Source: an uncultured Christensenella sp. | GTDB taxonomy: Bacteria; Bacillota; Clostridia; Christensenellales; UBA1242 | NCBI GenBank assembly: GCA_949293915.1 | Contig: CASFFJ010000032.1 | Span: 1-12,890, forward strand | Direction: 5' to 3' | DNA: 12,890 bases | Part shown: positions 7,468 through 12,890 of the stretch, piece by piece | Layout: every line of letters begins with the position of its first letter | How positions within the stretch are numbered: position 1 is the stretch's first letter | The notes under the pieces: model-generated | Seen by the model: the letters and a program-made list of their open reading frames with translations, nothing else | Databases searched by the model: none | What the model was told of the DNA's origin: nothing | Position numbers and translations under genes: made by a program

Positions 7468-7472
7468 TGTTT

Positions 7473-10127
7473 ATGAATATCTTTAACGAAATTGATAAAT
7501 TCTTTAGTTCGTTGAAAAATTATCTTGAAATGGATCAAATATTTTTGTTTTTTATTGGCTTGTTTTTATTAACAGTTATTATTGTTATTATTTCAACATC
7601 GCGAGCGTACGAATCGCGTTTAATTAAAGCCATTGATATGTTTAATAATTATTTTATAGATAATCCTCAGATTACTGAAGATAATTTAGTGCCTTTTAAT
7701 GCTAAAATGAAATCGCGCAAAGTCCCTAAACAATTACGCAAACAATGGCAACAATTTGTTTTATATAGAAAGAAAAAGGCAAGTGAATATATGTCATTTG
7801 ATACTTGCGTTACAATTCCAATCAAGAATAGTACATATAGACGTGATATTTCAATAATGAATTCTATATCTTGGCTGTTGATTGTTATGAGTTTCTTAGT
7901 TGATTTATATATGGTACTCAGTAATGAAATTTCAGTTATTTTAAGACAATCATTTTTAACACCTGCAATTATTTTGGTTTTGAATATTATTGTAACAATT
8001 TTCTTAGATTTACGTCATAATGCAATAGTAAGTGATTTAAATCAAAACTTTCAATATTTTGAGGTTAATATAGACAAAGCAACCGAAACTTTGCCAGAAT
8101 ATGTTGACTATGAAGTATTGTTTGATAAAAACGAAATCAAGCGTGGCATCCCAATGTTGTATGCATATTTGCAAAGACGTGCTGAGATAGAAAAGAAAGA
8201 GTTGGAACGTGCGCGACTCAAAAATGTTCAGCACGAGAAATTCAATTTTGATGAGGCGGGTATTGAGAGTTCACTTGTGTTAGAACGTGCGATGCAAGAG
8301 GCGGAAAGTTATTTAGCAGAACGTAAAAAATTAATGCAAGATATGGAGCAAATTAATGCTGACATTACTCAAGAAGAGATGAATTTTAGAGAAACGACAA
8401 AAGAATATCAACGTCAAATGCAAGTAAGTAAAGAAGCGTTCGATAATTTTAAAGAGAAAATGCAAGAAGAAGAGTCATCGATTGCTTTAAACTATTTGCG
8501 TAAACAACAACAACAAGAATTAGATAGACAACGTAATCTAGAACGAGATTATGATACTGCTACTGACAGACATAAAAAATTAATTGCCAATTATCAAGAA
8601 GAATTGACTAGTGTTGAAAACGAAATTAAAAAAGCAAGAAATACGCTTGAACGCAGTATGATGAGTGAATTTGACACTTATAGCGAAAAAGTTTATGATT
8701 CTGCAATGCAGACTGTTGAACAACGCGAAAAAGAGAAAACAGATGCACTTAAAAACAAGATTAAAGAATTAGAAGAAACACTTGTTGCAAAAAATAATGA
8801 AATAATGGCAATTAATTCACAAAAAGAAAATTTAAATAGTGAACTTGCTACTCAAGTCGATGAGTACAAACGTAAACTCGATGAACAAGAGCAAATTATT
8901 AATAGGGTTTCTGAAGAAGTTGGCAAATCAAAAAAGAAAAACACCCAACAAGAAAAAAATGCAAATAATAAAAATGATACAAATAGTGCAAATGCTGAGA
9001 GTTATGCTGAACAGACAAATGCATCAAACGATTATTCAACAGTAAGTGAGTCAAATGGTGATTATACCGCTCAAGCAACCAATGATTACAACACTGAATC
9101 AACAGATAATTACACTAATGAAAACGATAATTATAATTACACAGAACAACCTACTAATACTGAAACTTTTAATTACACAAGCGAGCCTATAGCGAGTGAA
9201 GATAAAGCTGACTATCAAGAATCAACCGAGATGTTTAATTATTATGATGAAGATGAAACTGCTGACAAAAACGAAGATGATAGTCAAAATAATCAATTCA
9301 ATTATACTAATATTGAAAATGATGAAAATGAAGGTAATGGTAATGATGAGTCAACTGGTTCAGGTTATGTTGCAAAAGAAATCGACTTTGGCGATGATGA
9401 CTTTGATTATAACGAAGTTGATGAAATCGAGGAACAAGATAATAATTTAAATGAAGAGCAAGTTTCTGATAATCACAACGGATTAGTAGTTAATCAATTA
9501 ACTAGTGAGACAAATGAGCCAAAGCGTAAAGCAGGTAGACCAAGAAAGATAAAAACAGAACAAGATGAAAATAAAATAGCAAAAAAGCGTGGTCGTCCTA
9601 GAAAAGAGAAAATTGAGGCTAAAGAAAAAAAGAGAGTAGGTAGACCAAGAAAAGAAGAAACAGAACAAAAGTTTGATGAGTCAAATAAAACAGAACAAGT
9701 TGAGAATAAAGCAACTAAAAAGCGCGGTCGTCCTAGAAAAGAACAAAATAATTCGACAACGAAAAAAGTAGGTAGACCTAAAAAGAATAATGCACAAAGC
9801 GAACAATTAGATGCTAACACAAAGCGTAAAGTTGGTAGACCAAAAAAAGAGAAAGCCGAGACCAAAGCAAAAAATAGAGTCGGTAGACCAAAAAAAGAAG
9901 AAACTAAATCAGCATCTAAAAAAGTAGGCCGACCAAAGAAAACTGAGCTAGAACAAGTAGAAAAGAAACAAACTAAAAAGCGAGGCAGACCAAAAAAATC
10001 TAAAGAAAAAGACATTGACTCATACTTAAAAGAAATTGATGATGAAATTGCAAAAACTAATGCGAAAATGGTTGAAAGTGTAAAAGCATTAGAAAAAAAT
10101 GCTACAATAAAAAAACATAAAAAATAA
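7473..10127 (+). CDS. Membrane protein with long coiled coil, acidic linker and nine AT-hooks; possible nucleoid tether
   Basis: I do not recognise this 884-residue protein as a named family. In order it shows: hydrophobic segments at about 23-41, 132-150 and 163-180; a charged Glu/Lys/Gln-rich region at about 233-486 with heptad-like spacing, probably a long coiled coil; an acidic Asn/Tyr/Thr/Glu-rich, disordered-looking linker at about 490-680 with recurring NYT/NYN/DY; nine AT-hook cores (GRPRK or GRPKK) between about 688 and 842 in Lys/Arg/Glu-rich spacers; and a short charged helix at the end. The loop between segments 1 and 2 is strongly basic (KMKSRKVPKQLRKQ, YRKKK). The positive-inside rule therefore puts this loop, and after two more crossings the whole C-terminal part, in the cytoplasm. 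AT-hooks bind the minor groove of A/T-rich DNA in eukaryotic HMGA and a few bacterial proteins such as CarD of Myxococcus. A membrane-to-nucleoid anchor is the natural inference. The gene has its own promoter and terminator. Confidence 0.85.
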   Translation: MNIFNEIDKFFSSLKNYLEMDQIFLFFIGLFLLTVIIVIISTSRAYESRLIKAIDMFNNYFIDNPQITEDNLVPFNAKMKSRKVPKQLRKQWQQFVLYRKKKASEYMSFDTCVTIPIKNSTYRRDISIMNSISWLLIVMSFLVDLYMVLSNEISVILRQSFLTPAIILVLNIIVTIFLDLRHNAIVSDLNQNFQYFEVNIDKATETLPEYVDYEVLFDKNEIKRGIPMLYAYLQRRAEIEKKELERARLKNVQHEKFNFDEAGIESSLVLERAMQEAESYLAERKKLMQDMEQINADITQEEMNFRETTKEYQRQMQVSKEAFDNFKEKMQEEESSIALNYLRKQQQQELDRQRNLERDYDTATDRHKKLIANYQEELTSVENEIKKARNTLERSMMSEFDTYSEKVYDSAMQTVEQREKEKTDALKNKIKELEETLVAKNNEIMAINSQKENLNSELATQVDEYKRKLDEQEQIINRVSEEVGKSKKKNTQQEKNANNKNDTNSANAESYAEQTNASNDYSTVSESNGDYTAQATNDYNTESTDNYTNENDNYNYTEQPTNTETFNYTSEPIASEDKADYQESTEMFNYYDEDETADKNEDDSQNNQFNYTNIENDENEGNGNDESTGSGYVAKEIDFGDDDFDYNEVDEIEEQDNNLNEEQVSDNHNGLVVNQLTSETNEPKRKAGRPRKIKTEQDENKIAKKRGRPRKEKIEAKEKKRVGRPRKEETEQKFDESNKTEQVENKATKKRGRPRKEQNNSTTKKVGRPKKNNAQSEQLDANTKRKVGRPKKEKAETKAKNRVGRPKKEETKSASKKVGRPKKTELEQVEKKQTKKRGRPKKSKEKDIDSYLKEIDDEIAKTNAKMVESVKALEKNATIKKHKK
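9534..9998 (+). repeat. Array of nine AT-hook motifs
   Basis: Cores start at 9534, 9591, 9639, 9726, 9771, 9834, 9882, 9927 and 9984. The spacing is 15-29 residues, mostly 15-21. The first four read GRPRK and the last five GRPKK. The flanks fall into subtypes: KKRGRP (copies 2, 4, 9), KRK-x-GRP (1, 6), RVGRP..KEET (3, 7) and KKVGRPKK (5, 8). The order 1-3 recurs partly as 6-7, which suggests that the array grew by duplication of multi-hook segments. Copies 2 and 4 share the codons GGTCGTCCTAGAAAAGA, whereas most others use GGTAGACC. Confidence 0.9.
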
Positions 10128-10130
10128 AAT

Positions 10131-10162
10131 AAAAAAACTTATAGTTCGCTATAAGTTTTTTT
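10131..10162. terminator. Strong bidirectional terminator with TTCG loop
   Basis: A perfect 14-bp stem, AAAAAAACTTATAG (10131-10144) with CTATAAGTTTTTTT (10149-10162), closes a TTCG tetraloop. It begins four bases after the stop codon of the AT-hook gene. Because A7 and T7 flank the hairpin core, it can also stop transcription from the convergent gene on the minus strand. Confidence 0.92.
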
Positions 10163-10210
10163 ATTAATAAAATTTGTTATAAAAATAAATTGCATAGATT
10201 ATTAAAATCT

Positions 10211-10432
10211 TTAATTTTTTGATTTTTTGTCTGATTTTTCTTTGTTTGGCTTTGCATTTAACGCTTCAAGTAACTCCACTATATCAATATCGTGGACAAT
10301 GCAAGCCTCTTCTATTGTCTCCATTTGCGCACTAGGGCAATAAAGACAATGAAAACCAAATTCAGTCAATATTTCTGCACCTTTAGGGTGTTTTTCAATG
10401 ACAGTGCTTATTAAATCAGATTTTTTAAACAT
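10211..10432 (-). CDS. Small DUF1858 redox-disulfide protein
   Basis: This 73-residue protein matches the DUF1858 family, also described as the hybrid-cluster-protein-associated redox disulfide domain. The start (KSDLISTVIEKHP) and the centre (ILTEFGFHCLYCPSAQMETIEEAC split across 21-44) follow the family pattern, with the CxxC pair at C29 and C32 and a further cysteine at C44. The domain ends near residue 60; a lysine-rich tail (KPNKEKSDKKSKN) follows. The role is presumed to be thiol redox chemistry or metal/persulfide binding in the cytoplasm of anaerobes; no reaction is established. AGGAGG (10437-10442, minus strand) lies four bases before the ATG. No hybrid cluster protein gene is adjacent, so here it stands alone. 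It is divergent from the ltaS-like gene and convergent with the AT-hook gene. Confidence 0.88.
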   Translation of the reverse strand: MFKKSDLISTVIEKHPKGAEILTEFGFHCLYCPSAQMETIEEACIVHDIDIVELLEALNAKPNKEKSDKKSKN

Positions 10433-10498
10433 TATTCCTCCTATTTGCTTAATTTTTTATACAATTTGTTGTTGTATGATATGTACTTATTGATTAAT

Positions 10499-10527
10499 AG
10501 TATATATCTTTCTAAACATTTGGTCAA
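10499..10527 (-). promoter_or_regulatory. Promoter of the DUF1858 gene
   Basis: On the minus strand TTGACC (10527-10522) and TATACT (10504-10499) are separated by 17 bp, each matching the consensus at five of six positions. The predicted leader is about 60 bases long. The -35 lies 57 bp from the divergent -35 of the ltaS-like gene. Confidence 0.65.
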
Positions 10528-10583
10528 CTAAATATGTAAACAAATTTTAATTTATTTTTTAAATTTATAATAAATAAATTATC

Positions 10584-10612
10584 TTGACTAAATATAAAAT
10601 TAAGGGTATAAT
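10584..10612 (+). promoter_or_regulatory. Promoter of the ltaS-like gene, predicted to give a leaderless mRNA
   Basis: TTGACT (10584-10589) and a perfect TATAAT (10607-10612) are spaced by 17 bp. Six bases lie between the -10 box and the ATG at 10619, the same geometry as at queH, so transcription should start at the A of the start codon. AAGGG at 10602-10606 resembles a ribosome site, but it lies in the promoter spacer, 12 bases before the ATG, and would not be part of this transcript. The upstream stretch 10530-10580 is A/T-rich and may act as an UP element. Confidence 0.75.
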
Positions 10613-10618
10613 ACTTAT

Positions 10619-12859
10619 ATGACTAAATTATTATTGAATAAATTATCAATAATTTTATATTTTATAATCAGTGCAATTTTATTAGAAATAGTATCTTTTC
10701 ATTTTCTTGATTTAGGATTTTTACCATCCAACTTTTTGTATGATTTATCAATTATATTAGTGATTGCATTGTTGATTTTTGCTATACCCAACTATATTGT
10801 TCAATACATAATATCAATCTTAATTTTATTAGTACAAGTTATCTTGATATACACAAACTATTCATTATATACCATTTATGGTGACATATTTTCTTTTGAT
10901 ATGTTTTATCTACTTAAAGAGGCCACCGCTGCCGTAACATCAAGCTTTGTGTATTTTAGAGTTATATTGCAATTAGTTGCAATTTATCTTATTATGGCGG
11001 TAATAGGATATATTATTCTTCAGCACTGTAGAAAGCATAAAATTAATATTAAAAATCATTTCTCATTAATAATCATTATAATATTCTTTATTGTGCAATG
11101 TTTCTCGCTTACCTACATATCAAGTGAACGCATTAAAATACAAACTTTGTCAGACATAGATAGTGAAAATTATATATATTCAGATGAATTTTTACTTAAC
11201 ACTCAATTTTTAAAAGCAGGTAGTTATGCTAAATTTGGCACGTATGGTTATTATTTAAATATGATAATGAACATAAATAAAACGGCTGACAAATATACTA
11301 AAGATGCTACTATTGATTATTTCAATTCTGGTAATATATATGATTCTAGTGAAGTGTTTGGAGTAGATTACAATAACGTTACAGGCGAGCGAAATAATGT
11401 TATAGTGATTATGATGGAATCAATTGAATGGTATTGTTTTGGTAACGGATTGTATGATGAAAGTGTAGAAAATCTTTCTCCAGAATTTACTCCTAATATT
11501 TATTCGCTTATTTATGGTGATGAATATTTAACAGATGGTAGCAACACCAATCGTAGCAACGATTCATTATTTGCGAGAAATTTCTTTTCAAAAAACAAAA
11601 CGAACTTATCCGAAGGGTTAGGTATTATTGGGTATTATCCAGTTGCGGACCATTTAAAGTCAACTACAGATAAAGATAATCCTAATCTAGATAGTTTTGG
11701 ATATTCAATGCCTAATGTATTATCAAAATTAGGTTATACAACTAGTTACATTCATTCAAATAAAATTAATTTCTATGATAGGGATGAAACTCATTCTAGT
11801 TTAGGTTTTGATTATGTTATTGGTAAAGATAATGTAAAAGATAAAGATGGTAAATATGTCTACACTGGTGATGATTTAAGATGGGGTAGATGGGACAATG
11901 AGGGCGAATTTGCTAAAAATGCTATTGATTATATAATTCCTACCAATTATAATGAAAAGCCATTTTATTCATTTTATCTCAATGTATCTTCACACGGAGC
12001 GTATAATGAAGAATCAAATAAATATGATAAAGATGTTTTAAAATACTACAATTTAATAAAATACGGTGCAAATAATTGTGATATAGATGCTGATACAGGC
12101 TATTATGTTCCAAACAAAAGTTTAGAAAATAAATTACAAAATGGTGACAAGTTAACTCGTGAAGATTATTCTAATTTTTATAATAATGTGTGCGATAGTT
12201 ATGCTGACACTTATCCAGAAATTTGTGAAGAAATTGTGTATTATATGTGCGGTGCAAAAGGTTTGGATGATGCTGTTGGTGTGATTGTGGATAAGCTAAA
12301 AGAATATAACATTTATGATAAAACAACAATATTACTATATTCTGACCATAACGCATATTACGATAATTTATCTAATAATTTTAAGAATATTCCAGTAGAA
12401 GATACAAAAAATTACAATGAATTATATTCTGTTCCTATGATTATATCTAGTCCGGGTTTAAAAAAGTACAACAAAAATAATGGCAATGCTTTTATTGATA
12501 ACTATCGTTTTTGCAGTGCGTATGACATTATTCCAACTCTTTTTGATTTGTTAGGAATAAAATTTAATGAAAATTTATATGTAGGACATTCATTATTCAA
12601 GCCACTTGATTATTATTATATAGATAATTCAACTGGTGAAAAAAAGGATATGGTTGTATTCTATTCTAATACAGGCGGTATGTTTTGCAAGGATGCATAT
12701 ACATATGATTTATCTGAAATCGTTTTTGAGAATGAGAATGTGGATAAACAACAGTTAATATTATATTTCAAGGCGGAATGTTCGGTAATTCTTAGGAAAT
12801 TAAATTATATTGCAATTATGACATATAATAATTTATATAATGATATTAGTGTAAAATAA
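10619..12859 (+). CDS. LtaS-like polyglycerolphosphate synthase / sulfatase-fold membrane enzyme
   Basis: The 746-residue protein has the layout of lipoteichoic acid synthases: five membrane segments (about 11-30, 41-59, 61-79, 111-134, 148-167), a linker, then an extracellular sulfatase/alkaline-phosphatase-type domain. LtaS enzymes transfer glycerol phosphate from phosphatidylglycerol through a threonine intermediate. By alignment from memory with S. aureus LtaS, the metal ligand E255 matches E267 (VIVIMMESIEW), catalytic T300 matches T328 (SKNKTNLSEG), H347 matches H379 (YIHSN), R356 matches R388 (NFYDRD), H416 matches H459 (VSSHGAY), and D475-H476 match D576-H577 (LLYSDHNAYY). The substrate-site tryptophan W354 is replaced by Y386. 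The stretch between H459 and D576 is longer than in LtaS (117 versus 59 residues), implying an insertion with several cysteines. All catalytic residues are present, so it should be active. Related enzymes add phosphoglycerol to other glycans, so LtaS itself is not certain. The ATG lies at the predicted transcription start. Confidence 0.88.
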   Translation: MTKLLLNKLSIILYFIISAILLEIVSFHFLDLGFLPSNFLYDLSIILVIALLIFAIPNYIVQYIISILILLVQVILIYTNYSLYTIYGDIFSFDMFYLLKEATAAVTSSFVYFRVILQLVAIYLIMAVIGYIILQHCRKHKINIKNHFSLIIIIIFFIVQCFSLTYISSERIKIQTLSDIDSENYIYSDEFLLNTQFLKAGSYAKFGTYGYYLNMIMNINKTADKYTKDATIDYFNSGNIYDSSEVFGVDYNNVTGERNNVIVIMMESIEWYCFGNGLYDESVENLSPEFTPNIYSLIYGDEYLTDGSNTNRSNDSLFARNFFSKNKTNLSEGLGIIGYYPVADHLKSTTDKDNPNLDSFGYSMPNVLSKLGYTTSYIHSNKINFYDRDETHSSLGFDYVIGKDNVKDKDGKYVYTGDDLRWGRWDNEGEFAKNAIDYIIPTNYNEKPFYSFYLNVSSHGAYNEESNKYDKDVLKYYNLIKYGANNCDIDADTGYYVPNKSLENKLQNGDKLTREDYSNFYNNVCDSYADTYPEICEEIVYYMCGAKGLDDAVGVIVDKLKEYNIYDKTTILLYSDHNAYYDNLSNNFKNIPVEDTKNYNELYSVPMIISSPGLKKYNKNNGNAFIDNYRFCSAYDIIPTLFDLLGIKFNENLYVGHSLFKPLDYYYIDNSTGEKKDMVVFYSNTGGMFCKDAYTYDLSEIVFENENVDKQQLILYFKAECSVILRKLNYIAIMTYNNLYNDISVK

Positions 12860-12890
12860 TAAGTATTAATAAAAAATAAAACATTTTTGA

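Larger units (their letters stand above)
7141..7472. other. Extremely AT-rich intergenic region before the AT-hook gene
   Basis: No gene or known RNA is seen in this stretch. By hand count only about 22 of the 300 bases from 7141 to 7440 are G or C. It is made of A and T runs of 4-7 bases. Within it are the weak galE hairpin, a stronger symmetric hairpin at 7309-7330 and the promoter and ribosome site of the next gene at its right end. A/T runs of this kind are the class of DNA that AT-hooks bind in the minor groove. Confidence 0.7.

Noticed and set aside
7467..7469. GTG at 7467 as the start of the AT-hook gene
   Set aside because: It overlaps the AAGGGG ribosome site that is correctly spaced for the ATG at 7473.
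9196..9450. An 84-codon open frame on the plus strand in another frame of the acidic linker
   Set aside because: Its Met/Ile/Lys-only composition is what a shifted reading of Asp/Asn/Glu-rich codons gives; no promoter or SD.
9534..9998. Regularly spaced repeats as a CRISPR array
   Set aside because: The repeats are in frame in a long gene, of variable sequence and spacing, and encode AT-hooks.
9494..10015. A 173-codon open frame on the minus strand rich in FFGLPTL-like repeats
   Set aside because: It is the complement of the AT-hook repeats; the repeated protein pattern follows from the GRPKK codons. It has no ribosome site and would run wholly antisense to a firm gene.
1..12890. Mycoplasma-type genetic code (TGA = Trp), given the low GC
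   Set aside because: TGA ends the surface-protein gene and galE at the expected places, and tryptophan is encoded by TGG throughout.

Overview
The window is AT-rich throughout, and its gaps reach about 93% A+T. It carries eight protein-coding genes and no recognisable RNA gene, insertion sequence, CRISPR array or phage gene. Shine-Dalgarno sites of the AGGAGG type, sigma-A-like promoters, a YugP-type peptidase, an LtaS-like enzyme and A/T-flanked hairpin terminators suggest a low-GC Gram-positive bacterium of the Bacillota (clostridial or uncultured gut-type). That placement is inference. TGA is used as a stop (surface-protein gene, galE), so the mycoplasma code is excluded.

Layout. 2-3253 (+): 3' part of a very large surface protein built from two blocks of GLUG-like beta-helix repeats; its 5' end lies outside the window. 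3284-3865 (+): epoxyqueuosine reductase QueH, with a promoter overlapping the preceding stop codon and a terminator behind it. 3942-4952 (+): alanine racemase. 5184-5903 (-): YugP-like membrane zinc peptidase, convergent with the racemase across a shared terminator. 6142-7140 (+): UDP-glucose 4-epimerase GalE, divergent from yugP. 7141-7472: an extremely AT-rich gap. 7473-10127 (+): unrecognised membrane protein with three transmembrane segments, a long coiled coil, an acidic linker and nine AT-hook motifs. 10211-10432 (-): small DUF1858 redox-disulfide protein, convergent with the previous gene across a perfect hairpin. 10619-12859 (+): LtaS-like polyglycerolphosphate synthase/sulfatase-fold membrane enzyme.

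How they fit. Most genes look like single transcription units, each with its own promoter and/or terminator. Several concern the envelope: alanine racemase (D-Ala for peptidoglycan and teichoic acid), GalE (sugar nucleotides), LtaS-like enzyme, surface adhesin and membrane peptidase. Two observations stand out. The first is the membrane protein with nine AT-hooks, whose predicted topology puts the hooks in the cytoplasm, as expected of a membrane-to-nucleoid tether. The second is that queH and the ltaS-like gene share the arrangement TATAAT-N6-ATG with no usable Shine-Dalgarno, which predicts leaderless mRNAs; four neighbouring genes have ordinary SD sites.
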